Assembly (NCBI GenBank): GCA_003646355.1
Contig: QNFO01000007.1
Coordinates: forward strand, 1 to 14,407
Source of the DNA: Gammaproteobacteria bacterium
GTDB lineage: Bacteria; Pseudomonadota; Gammaproteobacteria; Pseudomonadales; Porticoccaceae
Reading direction: 5' to 3'
DNA length: 14,407 nt
This document shows positions 6,819-14,407 of this stretch, in pieces. A model generated the notes under the pieces. The model was not told the origin of the DNA. It saw only the letters and a program-made list of their open reading frames with translations, and did no database searches. The stretch's first letter is position 1. The number at the start of each line of letters is the position of its first letter. Both the position numbers and the translations under genes were made by a program.

Positions 6819-9245
6819 TTGGAGACTGCACGTTACCGTCTGTCTAGATATGTGATACGACATCGTTGGGTGTCATTGCTGATGTTTTTCGCATTGACTG
6901 TTTTCTTTGCCGTGGGTATCGGTCGGGTGGAGCTGAAAACGATCTTTTCCGATTTGTTACCCAGCACTCATCCTTTTGTACAGACGTATAAAGACCATCC
7001 TAATTTTGGTAATCCCCTGACCGTTACGGTGATGATTAAACGCACCGATGGTGAATCCATTTACAACCCCGTTACTTTGCAAAAAGTTTGGGATATGACA
7101 CGTAATATTGATTTGATCGCAGGTGTTGATCACGATCAGATCCTTTCAATTACGACAGAAAAGGCACGATACGCTCAGGCGACCCCCTTTGGCATCGATA
7201 GCCAGCCGTTGATGGGTGATCACTCGCCGCAGACCGAAGCTGAAATGGTCGAGTTTTTAGAGCGTGTCAAAAAGTCACCGGGTAGCCGTGCCTTCCTTAT
7301 CTCTCACGATGAAAAAGCGACCATTATCCAGGCAACGTTTATTGAGCGCCTGCTCGATTACGGCGTGGTGTTTAACGAGATTCAGGAAAAAATCATCGAC
7401 GCTGAGCGCGATGATGCCCATGAAATCCATGTCGCAGGCCAGCCAGTGCTTACCGGTTGGGTTTATTTTTATGAAAAACAAATGCTGCAAATTTTTGGAA
7501 TCACTGGCGCGGCACTGTTAATTTCATTATTCCTTTATATGCGCAATGTTGTTGGCATCGTTGTGCCAGTGTTGACGAGTGTGGTCGCTGCCGTATGGGG
7601 ATTTGGTTTCGTTGGTTGGCTTGGCGACCCCATAGAACCACTGATTATGGTAGTGCCGATATTGCTGGTTGCACGTTCGTTTAGTCACGCGGTGCAGTTT
7701 ATCGAGCGCTATTACGAGATTTACTACCACGTTAAAGATAAAAAGAAATCGGCAGAAATTTGCATGAGTGTAATGATGGCGCCGGGCATTTTAGGCATTG
7801 TTACCGATGCCATTGGTCTGTTCTTGATTGCCATCGCGCCTATCCCGACAATGGAGCGTTTTGCCGTCTTCTGCGGATTTTGGGCCTTGATGCTGGTCCC
7901 CACTGGCGTATTCCTTACACCCATTTTGTTGTCAATGATGCCTAAGCCGAGAAACGTCAACCAAATCATTGGTCTTGATGGCGAGCATGCGGCTATTCAT
8001 GCAGGCATCAAGCACATGCTGCAAAAGGTCAGCAAGCTGAGCTATGGTAAGCCGGCGAAGATTACGACTGTTGTTGTGATTTTATTGTCAGTTTTCGGCG
8101 TTGCGAAAATGCTCGAGTTGAAAATCGGCAACCCGGTTGCGGGTAGTAACTTGCTGTGGAGTGACTCTGAATACAATGTCGCCATTGCGGAAATTAACAG
8201 TCATTTTCCGGGCTTGAATACACTCGAAATTATCTTTGAAGTTAAAGAGCAAAAGCAGCAGCGTTTACTGAAGCAGGCCCATCCTATTTTTAAGATGACT
8301 GAGCTACAGCGTATCGTTGAGAGTGGTGAAAACCCACCGGTGGCAACCTTGTCATTTGCCGATTATTTGCCTGAGGCTAACCGCTTGTTTAGTGGTGGTA
8401 ATCCCAAATGGGCGCCGCTCGATCAAACGGATATGGCTGTACAGGCCGCTTCTGGCGCAGTGCTTTTCGGCACCAGTCCTAAGGCGTTCTCCCACGTTAC
8501 GGATTTTGTTCAGCAAAACGGTACGGTTTCTCTGTGGTACAAAGATAACAAGCAAGAGACTGTGGACGATGCGCTAGAGTCAGTGCGAGCGGCATTAGAC
8601 GAGATTGGTATTGATCACGACAACTACCGCATCCGTTTAGGCTCAGGCACGATCGCTCTACAGCAGTCAATTAACGATACCGTCGATCTCTACCAGTACA
8701 TTATTCTGGGTTTATTGAACCTGGTTATCTTGATCAGTTGCTCCTGGGCTTATCGCTCGGTGGTTGCAGGTGTCTTGCTACTGATACCGGTTAACTTGTC
8801 GAATATTTTCCTCGCGGCAGCCATGGTGTTCATGGGTATTGGCCTCGACGTAAATACCTTGCCGATTGCCGCGATTGGTATCGGTGTGGGTATCGACTAC
8901 GGCATTTACTTGTTGAGTCGTATCTGTGAGGAATACCAGGGCTTTAAAGACTATGGCAAAGCGATTTACGCCGCTGTAGCAACCACGGGTAAGGCCATCT
9001 TCTTTACGGCGACCATCGTTTTGATCGGCATACTGCCCTGGTACTTTATGTCTGAATTGAAGTTCCTCGCCGACATGGGCTTATTGCTGGTGATGGTGAT
9101 GCTGATCAATATGGTCATTGCCTTGATCGTTGTGCCCTTATTGGTCTGGTTGATTAAGCCGAAGTTTGTAAGCTCTGAAGATCTCCTGGTTGGCGAAGGC
9201 GTTGACTTGTCAGAGTATGCAGGTGGCGAAGAATCCCTAAAATAG
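6819..9245 (+). CDS. RND/MMPL-superfamily transporter
   Basis: Inner-membrane transporter of 808 aa with the two-fold RND layout. Helix 1 is at 18-34, then a periplasmic loop to about 222, helices 2-6 at about 223-375, helix 7 at 414-430, a second loop to about 622, and helices 8-12 at 626-780. The start is TTG at 6819, with AGGGGGAG (6806-6813) 5 bases upstream; no in-frame ATG gives the first helix. Helix 10 carries D693 in GVGIDYGIY, the usual proton-relay aspartate. The equivalent place in helix 4 reads LLVARSFSH, with R286 where an aspartate would be expected. Members next to DUF1329/DUF1302 genes are thought to move hydrophobic molecules such as lipids, sterols or hydrocarbons; the cargo here is unknown. 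It probably heads the operon continuing to 12793. Confidence 0.88.
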   Translation: METARYRLSRYVIRHRWVSLLMFFALTVFFAVGIGRVELKTIFSDLLPSTHPFVQTYKDHPNFGNPLTVTVMIKRTDGESIYNPVTLQKVWDMTRNIDLIAGVDHDQILSITTEKARYAQATPFGIDSQPLMGDHSPQTEAEMVEFLERVKKSPGSRAFLISHDEKATIIQATFIERLLDYGVVFNEIQEKIIDAERDDAHEIHVAGQPVLTGWVYFYEKQMLQIFGITGAALLISLFLYMRNVVGIVVPVLTSVVAAVWGFGFVGWLGDPIEPLIMVVPILLVARSFSHAVQFIERYYEIYYHVKDKKKSAEICMSVMMAPGILGIVTDAIGLFLIAIAPIPTMERFAVFCGFWALMLVPTGVFLTPILLSMMPKPRNVNQIIGLDGEHAAIHAGIKHMLQKVSKLSYGKPAKITTVVVILLSVFGVAKMLELKIGNPVAGSNLLWSDSEYNVAIAEINSHFPGLNTLEIIFEVKEQKQQRLLKQAHPIFKMTELQRIVESGENPPVATLSFADYLPEANRLFSGGNPKWAPLDQTDMAVQAASGAVLFGTSPKAFSHVTDFVQQNGTVSLWYKDNKQETVDDALESVRAALDEIGIDHDNYRIRLGSGTIALQQSINDTVDLYQYIILGLLNLVILISCSWAYRSVVAGVLLLIPVNLSNIFLAAAMVFMGIGLDVNTLPIAAIGIGVGIDYGIYLLSRICEEYQGFKDYGKAIYAAVATTGKAIFFTATIVLIGILPWYFMSELKFLADMGLLLVMVMLINMVIALIVVPLLVWLIKPKFVSSEDLLVGEGVDLSEYAGGEESLK

Positions 9246-9291
9246 GGTGAGTTTGTAAATGTTATACAGGGTTTGTAAGTAATAGAAACAT

Positions 9292-9318
9292 AGCCCCACC
9301 GAGTGAATGGTAGGGGCT
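9292..9318 (+). other. Stem-loop upstream of the DUF1329 gene
   Basis: AGCCCCACC (9292-9300) pairs with GGTAGGGGCT (9309-9318) over 9 bp with one bulged A (9312) and an 8-base loop. No T-run follows, so it is not an intrinsic terminator. It lies 46 bases after the transporter stop and ends 26 before the next start, a place where processing or mRNA-stabilising hairpins occur. Just upstream GTTTGTAA is repeated at 9251-9258 and 9271-9278, 20 bp apart. Confidence 0.5.
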
Positions 9319-9344
9319 GGAACTAGTATTTAGGAGTATGGTTA

Positions 9345-10733
9345 ATGCACATTAAGAAGTACGATTTTGACTACAGCCGTCGGTTTTTTATGGACAAGAT
9401 GGCCAAAGGTGCCATGGGCGCTGGTGTTCTCACCTCCATGATGCCGCTGGTCGGCAACACCGGTGATATCAGTAAAGCCTACCCGGAAGAACTGACCAAC
9501 ATTGAAGTGTTGACCAAAGGTAAAATCAAAACCGGCGATATTGTCGATGCTAACAACGTTGAGTTTGTTAAAGACATTATCGACCCCGTTGTCTACATCC
9601 AGATTACCCAGCAAGGCCGTCGCATTCGCATTGCACCGACCACCACTGATGTAACAGAACTCTACCCTCGCGACTACCTCGAAGCCACCCTGCGCAACCA
9701 GGGCATGGGCGCATTCGACGAGAACGGCAATGTTGTCGTTAAAGGTACCGGCAAGCCCTGGATTGGTGGCTCACCTTTCCCCGACCCACAAACTGGCCTC
9801 GAAGCCTTTGCCAACGTCACCATGAGCTGGGGTCGCCATGACACCTCCGTTTACGGCGTTGAAGATAACGACATCGGCCCCGATGGCGACATCGAATACT
9901 CATACAACCTGGGCTGGTGTGAAAAGAACACCGTTGGCCTCGTTAGTAATCCCGATGGCCCCTACTGGGAAGGTCATGAAGACAAACTGCGCTATCAGGC
10001 CGTTTGGTTCACCTCACCCAATGACGTAAAAGGCACCAGCTTCCTCAACATCTGGAAGTACGATCAGCGTGAATTCCCCGATCTCTTTGGCTACCTGCCT
10101 GCGTTCAAGCGCGTACGTCGCTTCCCCACTAACCAGCGCTTTGAGCCGCTGGTACCCGGCATCACCTTCTTCCTGTCTGACGCCTGGGCCGCTGGCGACC
10201 CCATGCTTACCTGGGGCAACTACAAAATCATTGGCCGTGGTCCTTTCCTTGGCTCACAGTCCAACACCTGGCACGGCGATCAGGACAACTGGTCCAAAGA
10301 CAAAACCTTGCACGGCGGTAAAAAAGGTCTCAACTTCTACGAAGTCGACTTCCAGCTTTGCCCCGAAGTCATCGTTGTTGAAGCCGAGCCGCTGGGTTTC
10401 CCACGGGCACCGGTTAGCAAAAAACGTGTATGGCTCGACGTGCGCAACATGGCCGCCATTGGCTATGTAACTTATGACCGTCGTGGTGAACTGTGGCGCT
10501 CCTTTGAAATTGGCTTTAGCCAACAGAAGCGTGGCGACGTTATCAATCCTGATTCCCACGGTAACCCCGAATGGTCCTGGTCCTACGTTCACGCAATGGA
10601 CGTACAGACCAACCGCTTTACGCGTTTTAACCACGCGCAAAGCATTAAGGGCGGCCTGAAGACGCAGTTCAATACAGAAGATGCCTACGACAAGTACCTG
10701 ACCATTCAGGCTATTCGTCGACTGGGTAGCTGA
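9345..10733 (+). CDS. DUF1329-family exported protein with Tat-type signal
   Basis: 462-aa envelope protein of the DUF1329 family, whose members are predicted to have a LolB-like lipid-binding fold and are encoded beside DUF1302 and RND genes. AGGAG (9332-9336) lies 8 bases before the ATG. The N-terminus has SRRFFMDK (11-18) followed by a weakly hydrophobic stretch to about 36, a twin-arginine type signal; no clean cleavage site is visible. Family-like blocks are PWIGGSPFPDP near 138-148, WGRHD, the stretch RFPTNQRFEPLVPGITFFLSDAWAAGDP, and TYDRRGELWRSFE near the C-terminus. Codon choice is strikingly C-ending: asparagine is AAC in about 18 of 23 cases, unlike the neighbouring DUF1302 gene, where AAT dominates the first part. 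This suggests strong expression. Exact role unknown; periplasmic lipid or hydrocarbon shuttling is inferred. Confidence 0.88.
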   Translation: MHIKKYDFDYSRRFFMDKMAKGAMGAGVLTSMMPLVGNTGDISKAYPEELTNIEVLTKGKIKTGDIVDANNVEFVKDIIDPVVYIQITQQGRRIRIAPTTTDVTELYPRDYLEATLRNQGMGAFDENGNVVVKGTGKPWIGGSPFPDPQTGLEAFANVTMSWGRHDTSVYGVEDNDIGPDGDIEYSYNLGWCEKNTVGLVSNPDGPYWEGHEDKLRYQAVWFTSPNDVKGTSFLNIWKYDQREFPDLFGYLPAFKRVRRFPTNQRFEPLVPGITFFLSDAWAAGDPMLTWGNYKIIGRGPFLGSQSNTWHGDQDNWSKDKTLHGGKKGLNFYEVDFQLCPEVIVVEAEPLGFPRAPVSKKRVWLDVRNMAAIGYVTYDRRGELWRSFEIGFSQQKRGDVINPDSHGNPEWSWSYVHAMDVQTNRFTRFNHAQSIKGGLKTQFNTEDAYDKYLTIQAIRRLGS

Positions 10734-10760
10734 TAACGACTGCTGGAAAATATTAGAACA

Positions 10761-10856
10761 ATAAGAACCTGAGCTTAATAAAAATAATAAGCGGAGTGGC
10801 TACAGAGCCATATCCCTTCGGTCGTTCTTATCGTAAAAATTTAAAGATAACGATAA
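10761..10856 (+). other. Structured leader before the DUF1302 gene
   Basis: Three inverted repeats fall within the 152-base gap. ATAAGAAC (10761-10768) matches GTTCTTAT (10824-10831) as exact reverse complements. Inside them TGGCT-ACAG-AGCCA forms a small hairpin (10797-10810). TTATCGT (10828-10834) can instead pair with ACGATAA (10850-10856). The first and third share bases 10828-10831, so they are mutually exclusive folds. I recognise no known riboswitch here. The ribosome site at 10873-10879 is just outside. Confidence 0.35.
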
Positions 10857-10885
10857 TTGAGAAGTAGAAATTAAAGGGGTTTTAC

Positions 10886-12793
10886 ATGATAAATAATAAA
10901 CAAGCACGGCTAGGAGTATCGATGCTGGCACTGGTTGGGGCACCTTTGTTGTCGCCCGCCGTATCGGCCTTTGACTATTCAGTCTCTGGTTTTATTCGCC
11001 AGGAAATGGCCTATAAAATTAATAATGATCAAAATCCGAATAATCCCCATGGCAACCCGCTTAATGGCAAAAGTCAGCCTAATAGTGCGCTGACTGACCC
11101 GGGGGCTTGTGCTTTGATTGATGGGCTGTCACCACCCGGATTAAATCCCTGTTCTAACGGCTATATACCGCCAAACCTGACCAAGCCGAAGCTCGACCAG
11201 GAGACAGACTGGAATGTGTTTGCCACACGTGCCGAAGTGGATGTTAGTGTTAATTTTACGAATAATCTTACAGGCTTTGTTAAAGTGCGCGGCTACTATC
11301 AGCCGGATGTATTTGATGATTACGGTGACAACAATCTTTTTAGTGTCGACAATCACGGCAATGAAGCGACTTTTTTATCGATAAGTGATGACGACTATAT
11401 GGTCGACTTACCTTCGCTTTATCTCGATTACGCGAAAGGGCCGTTATGGGTACGTGTCGGTCAACAGCAAATTGCCTGGGGTGAGGCCTTGTTTTTCCGC
11501 GTGGCTGATATGGCTAATGGTCTGGATTTACGTCGCCACTTGTTCCTCGATTTTGGCGCAGAGGAATATGCGGATGAGCGTTTGTCGGCACCGGGTATTC
11601 GAGCTAGCTACAACTTAAACCAGGATTGGGAGATAGAAGTCTTTACTCAAATGTTCCAGCCCTCTGTCATACCCAATCGAGGTTCACCCTATAGCCTGTT
11701 GCCTTACCAAGCGACAGTTGATTTTGAGTCGGGCTATGACAAAGTCGATGACAACTGGAATGCTGGTGTGCGCTTACGTGGGCAGGTTGGCAATTTAGGT
11801 ATGCAGTTTTTTGCCATCAGCCGTCACAATCCAGACCCTATTATGAAAACCATACCAGGTGGACTGACCTTGCCGGGTAGTCCGCTCAACGGGCCCCTCC
11901 CTGTACCAGGTAGTTCCGGGGAGTTGGCCGCTAGCCAACCGTTCACTCAGGATCTAACGGGAGAGTTCGGTTTTAATTCAGCGGCCGACTGGTTTAATGG
12001 AACTGCTTTGGCAGGTATCGATGGCCTTGCGGTGCTGAATGGCTTAATTGCGGATTATGGTTATATTGATGATGTATTTACATTGTTATCTTTCTATGGC
12101 TTGACTGACGGGGTAGGTGATCCGAATGTTTCTACAATAGCCCAGGGTAAAATTGTCGTGGATACATTGGTCACAGCTTTTCAGGCGCCTCTTATAGCGT
12201 CTGTAGAGGCAGAGTATGCATCGGAGAATATTTTTGGTCTGGGCTTTAACTACATTTTTTATGCTGAGCCGGATACATTTTTAGATCAATTGGTGGTGCG
12301 TTTTGAGGGTAGCTATACCCCCGATAAAAAATTCACTAACCCTGGTGTTGGCAGTAACTTTATTTCTCATGATGAGTGGGTGACCAGCTTAACGTTCGAG
12401 AAATACCAGCGTTTTTCTGATAATTTTCCGGCAACATTTTTTATCTTTGAGTGGATGCATAAATCAGAGAGTGACATGTTGGGTCGTCATTTAAGCGGTC
12501 TTGGTGGTGATGCTAATCACCTGCCCGGTAATGGTGAGCAAGGCCGGGGCTGGGATGGTTTGGTGTTTGCGCTGCAGCAGCCCTTCCCCAACCTTACATG
12601 GCGTGCTGATCTATCGGTGCTCTATGATTTAAACGGCGGCTTTATGATTCAGCCAGCGGTGCGATATAAGCCCTCAGGTGAGTGGACTGTTGAAGCCTTT
12701 GCTAACTTCATTGATGCTAAAGATAATGGCTCAATCTTTGCCCCTGTGGAGTGGTCAGATGATGTTACGGTGCGATTAACCTACCAGTTCTAA
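10886..12793 (+). CDS. DUF1302-family outer-membrane barrel-like protein
   Basis: 635-aa protein with a Sec signal peptide (1-28, ending VSA before F29-D-Y) and a final residue F635 in VRLTYQF, the usual outer-membrane barrel end signal. AAAGGGG (10873-10879) is 6 bases before the ATG. Family-like segments include FDYSVSGFIRQEMAY after the signal and the region LYLDYAKGPLWVRVGQQQIAWGEALFFRVADMANGLD in short alternating strands. An Asn/Pro/Gly-rich insertion follows at about 45-100 with C75 and C89, and a longer Gly/Pro-rich segment at about 325-410 looks like extracellular loops. It should be the outer-membrane partner of the RND and DUF1329 proteins, forming a route or receptor for a hydrophobic compound; this role is inferred. 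It is followed by a terminator 11 bases after the stop. Confidence 0.87.
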   Translation: MINNKQARLGVSMLALVGAPLLSPAVSAFDYSVSGFIRQEMAYKINNDQNPNNPHGNPLNGKSQPNSALTDPGACALIDGLSPPGLNPCSNGYIPPNLTKPKLDQETDWNVFATRAEVDVSVNFTNNLTGFVKVRGYYQPDVFDDYGDNNLFSVDNHGNEATFLSISDDDYMVDLPSLYLDYAKGPLWVRVGQQQIAWGEALFFRVADMANGLDLRRHLFLDFGAEEYADERLSAPGIRASYNLNQDWEIEVFTQMFQPSVIPNRGSPYSLLPYQATVDFESGYDKVDDNWNAGVRLRGQVGNLGMQFFAISRHNPDPIMKTIPGGLTLPGSPLNGPLPVPGSSGELAASQPFTQDLTGEFGFNSAADWFNGTALAGIDGLAVLNGLIADYGYIDDVFTLLSFYGLTDGVGDPNVSTIAQGKIVVDTLVTAFQAPLIASVEAEYASENIFGLGFNYIFYAEPDTFLDQLVVRFEGSYTPDKKFTNPGVGSNFISHDEWVTSLTFEKYQRFSDNFPATFFIFEWMHKSESDMLGRHLSGLGGDANHLPGNGEQGRGWDGLVFALQQPFPNLTWRADLSVLYDLNGGFMIQPAVRYKPSGEWTVEAFANFIDAKDNGSIFAPVEWSDDVTVRLTYQF

Positions 12794-12804
12794 TTTGCCG
12801 AAAG

Positions 12805-12864
12805 GCTACCCTTAAATACAAAAAACCGATGCCAAAACATCGGTTTTTTGTATTTAAGGGTAGC
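12805..12864. terminator. Bidirectional terminator, perfect 27-bp inverted repeat
   Basis: Arm 12805-12831 is the exact reverse complement of arm 12838-12864, with a 6-base loop CCAAAA. The arms include six A and six T, so on either strand the G/C-containing apical stem (ACCGATG with CATCGGT) is followed by a T-run. It lies between the DUF1302 gene and the convergent nitroreductase gene, as expected for a terminator that serves both. Confidence 0.9.
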
Positions 12865-12979
12865 AACTTATTTATGCCCCTTTGTGTGATTAAGACGAGG
12901 GTGGGAGTAAAAATATTTATCTATGTATTAATGGTTTCTCCACCGTAACTAAAGGAGTGATCTTGTTAGTCCTTAGGTT

Positions 12980-13669
12980 TCAATCTAAAAATAATACCGC
13001 CTCTTCAATGTTGGCCCTGGGCACGATTGTCTTATTGGCAGGAACTGACGTGTCTTCGTAACCAAAGGAAATACCAATCAATACGGCGAGGCTGTCGTCG
13101 AGCCCGAAGTGCTCGCGAATAATATCCGGGTAGCGGCTGACACTGGCCTGGGCGCAGGAGCCGATGCCGTGGGCGGTCATTGATAACATCAGCGTTTGGG
13201 CATACATGCCGACGTCGATAGCCACAGATTCATTAAATATTTTCGGCATAGAAATAAAGGCGATATGAGGGGCGTCGAAGAGCTCAAAGTTGCGCATCAT
13301 TGCCCACTGTCGGCCCTCGTTATCACCCCTGCCGATATTCATATTGTTATAGAGTTCGACGGCCGTGTCGACCTGGCGTTGGCGAAACACACCCTCGAAA
13401 CGTTCAGTGCGAGAGTAGTCGGGATTGGGTGCCAGCTTTTGCTCAACTGCCGCTACGAGCTTGTCACGTAAGGCCTTGCAAGACTCACCTGAGGCGACAA
13501 CGACGTTCCAGGGTTGAATATTGCAGTTTGATGGAGCTTGCTGGGCGAGGGCGAAAATCTTATGTAATTCATCTTTGGGTATGGGCTTGGGTAGGAAGCC
13601 GCGTACCGATTTGCGCTGTTCTATCACCTGATCAAAAGTGAGGGGTTTTGCTGTGCTGTTATCTGTCAT
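12980..13669 (-). CDS. Nitroreductase-family FMN flavoprotein
   Basis: 229-aa cytoplasmic oxidoreductase, read leftward from the ATG at 13669-13667 to the stop at 12980. Nitroreductase features are R19-K-S-V-R23 near the N-terminus (FMN phosphate contact), APSNCNIQPW at 45-54, the mid-helix segment AIDVGMYAQTLMLSMTAHGIGS at 150-171, and a C-terminal GYEDTSVPANK with PR at 217-218. Such enzymes use NAD(P)H to reduce nitro groups, quinones or enones; the substrate here is unknown. The length is usual for the family. The ribosome site is weak. It is convergent with the DUF1302 gene and divergent from the MaoC gene, so it is its own transcription unit with no clear link to the monooxygenase. Confidence 0.92.
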   Translation of the reverse strand: MTDNSTAKPLTFDQVIEQRKSVRGFLPKPIPKDELHKIFALAQQAPSNCNIQPWNVVVASGESCKALRDKLVAAVEQKLAPNPDYSRTERFEGVFRQRQVDTAVELYNNMNIGRGDNEGRQWAMMRNFELFDAPHIAFISMPKIFNESVAIDVGMYAQTLMLSMTAHGIGSCAQASVSRYPDIIREHFGLDDSLAVLIGISFGYEDTSVPANKTIVPRANIEEAVLFLD

Positions 13670-13799
13670 GGCTAGGCTCGGTTTCTAGTGGGTTGGCGTT
13701 ATTATTTATTTGTTGGCTAGTTTACTACGAGTAGTGTCTGTGCAGGTTAGCGCTTAAAAATTCTGGTGCGGGATCGAGTCGTATCCATAGTCCTTCGAA

Positions 13800-13808
13800 T
13801 GCTACAAT
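13800..13808 (+). promoter_or_regulatory. Extended -10 promoter candidate for the MaoC gene
   Basis: TG-C-TACAAT at 13800-13808 is an extended -10 element five of six to TATAAT. It lies 34 bases before the MaoC start, leaving room for a short leader and the ribosome site. No good -35 is seen, which extended -10 promoters tolerate. Upstream in the same divergent gap a small palindrome ACTACGAGTAGT (13724-13735) could be an operator. Confidence 0.4.
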
Positions 13809-13842
13809 TTCATTTCCACATTCATTAGCGAGAGGAAGAGAG

Positions 13843-14298
13843 ATGGCCGGTTACTATTTTGAAGATTTTGAAGAAGGTGCGGTTTTTGATCACCAGGTGC
13901 GTCGCACCGTGAGCGAATACGATAATACCTTGTTTAGCTGCCTGACCATGAATACCCAACCCCTGCATCTCGATGCCGAGTTTTCCAAAGACAGCATTTA
14001 TGGCGAGCGCATTGTGAACAGTATGTTTACTCTAGCTTTGGTGGTTGGAGTACAGGTGACGGAATTGACTCTGGGTACAACCCTGGGCAACCTCGGCATG
14101 ACTGATATCTCCTTCCCGCGCCCGACCTTCCATGGCGACACCATCCGCGCACGCACCACTGTGCTCGATAAGCGCATCAGCAAGTCGCGTAATGACTCGG
14201 GTATCGTGAATTTCCTTCACGAAGGCTTTAATCAGCGCGATGAACTGGTTGCCACCGTTAAGCGTACTGCCTTAATGGCCACGCGCCCCAAAGACTAA
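13843..14298 (+). CDS. MaoC-family hot-dog dehydratase/hydratase
   Basis: 151-aa cytoplasmic hot-dog-fold enzyme that would add or remove water on a CoA thioester. AGAGGAAG (13831-13838) precedes the ATG. The hydratase motif region reads TMNTQPLH (35-42): H42 is kept, while the usual aspartate of G-D-x-N-P-L-H aligns with N37. I recall the TMNTQPLH form from the MaoC branch that neighbours CitE-like lyases (mesaconyl-CoA or methylmalyl-CoA type hydratases), so it is probably not a defect. A central strand LGMTDISFPRPTFHGDTIRART fits the fold. The next gene starts 16 bases downstream and encodes such a lyase, so both should act in one CoA-ester pathway. The exact substrate is unknown. Confidence 0.9.
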   Translation: MAGYYFEDFEEGAVFDHQVRRTVSEYDNTLFSCLTMNTQPLHLDAEFSKDSIYGERIVNSMFTLALVVGVQVTELTLGTTLGNLGMTDISFPRPTFHGDTIRARTTVLDKRISKSRNDSGIVNFLHEGFNQRDELVATVKRTALMATRPKD

Positions 14299-14314
14299 GC
14301 TGCGGAGAATATTG

Positions 14315-14407
14315 ATGCGATCAATGCTTTTTTTACCCGCTGACAGTGAGAAGAAGATTGCCAAAGGTTCGGGTACCAATGCCGATGGCTTGATTCTCGA
14401 TCTGGAA
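14315..14407 (+). CDS. HpcH/HpaI aldolase/citrate-lyase family CoA ester lyase, N-terminal fragment
   Basis: Only the first 31 codons are inside the window; the frame is open at the right edge. GGAG at 14304-14307 is 7 bases before the ATG. The product begins MRSMLFLPADSEKKIAKGSG and continues to GLILDLE, matching the conserved N-terminus of CitE-like lyases (R-S-x-L-F-x-P-A-D-S-x-K, then D-x-L-I-L-D-L-E), where the final acidic residues lead to the metal site. These enzymes cleave or form malyl-, citramalyl- or methylmalyl-CoA type esters. Pairing with the MaoC gene is consistent with that. Confidence 0.85.
   Translation, partial: MRSMLFLPADSEKKIAKGSGTNADGLILDLE

Noticed and set aside
9838..10640. 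Overlapping ORFs on both strands inside the DUF1329 gene
   Set aside because: They are by-products of the C-ending codon bias. Their products are low-complexity and lack ribosome sites.
1..14407. CRISPR arrays, tRNA or rRNA genes, insertion sequences
   Set aside because: No repeat-spacer series, no tRNA-like cloverleaf, no transposase-like protein and no flanking terminal repeats were seen.

Overview
The window looks like a chromosomal segment of a Gammaproteobacterium, probably a marine hydrocarbon user. This rests on protein families and gene order only; no rRNA or other taxonomic marker is present. The strongest signal is a copper membrane monooxygenase locus of the PmoCAB/AmoCAB superfamily beside an RND/DUF1329/DUF1302 export-import type cassette and acyl-CoA enzymes. 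Comparable pmo-like 'hydrocarbon monooxygenase' loci are known from marine ethylene- or short-alkane-using gammaproteobacteria (for example Haliea-type isolates and Cycloclasticus symbionts). That lineage group is my best guess, and the substrate is not readable from the sequence.

Layout. 1-489: no convincing gene; leader of the monooxygenase operon, with a GGTTGTCA direct repeat 21 bp apart. 490-6501: six same-strand genes, pmoC, pmoA, pmoB, an unrecognised periplasmic single-TM protein whose mature form probably starts HGG, a two-domain multicopper oxidase, and a membrane-anchored type-1 copper cupredoxin that overlaps the oxidase gene by 8 nt. A strong hairpin plus T-run sits between pmoC and pmoA. 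6502-6818: intergenic region with a nested palindrome overlapping a possible promoter. 6819-12793: an RND/MMPL transporter (TTG start), a Tat-signal DUF1329 protein, and a DUF1302 outer-membrane barrel-like protein, closed by a perfect 27-bp inverted repeat. 12980-13669: an FMN nitroreductase on the minus strand, convergent with the DUF1302 gene. 13843-14407: a MaoC-type hydratase followed by the start of an HpcH/HpaI (CitE-like) CoA ester lyase that runs off the right edge.

How the parts may work together (inference). The monooxygenase would hydroxylate a small hydrophobic substrate in the inner membrane. The three downstream periplasmic proteins would load or oxidise copper, or pass electrons to or from the enzyme. 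The RND/DUF1329/DUF1302 set would move a hydrophobic substrate or product across the envelope. The MaoC/lyase pair would act on CoA-thioester intermediates, but may belong to an unrelated neighbouring operon. The copper ligands of PmoC and PmoB are all present, so the oxygenase looks functional. The most interesting unexplained elements are the HGG protein, the dedicated oxidase/cupredoxin pair, the run of three secreted proteins predicted to begin with histidine, and the pmoC-pmoA terminator.
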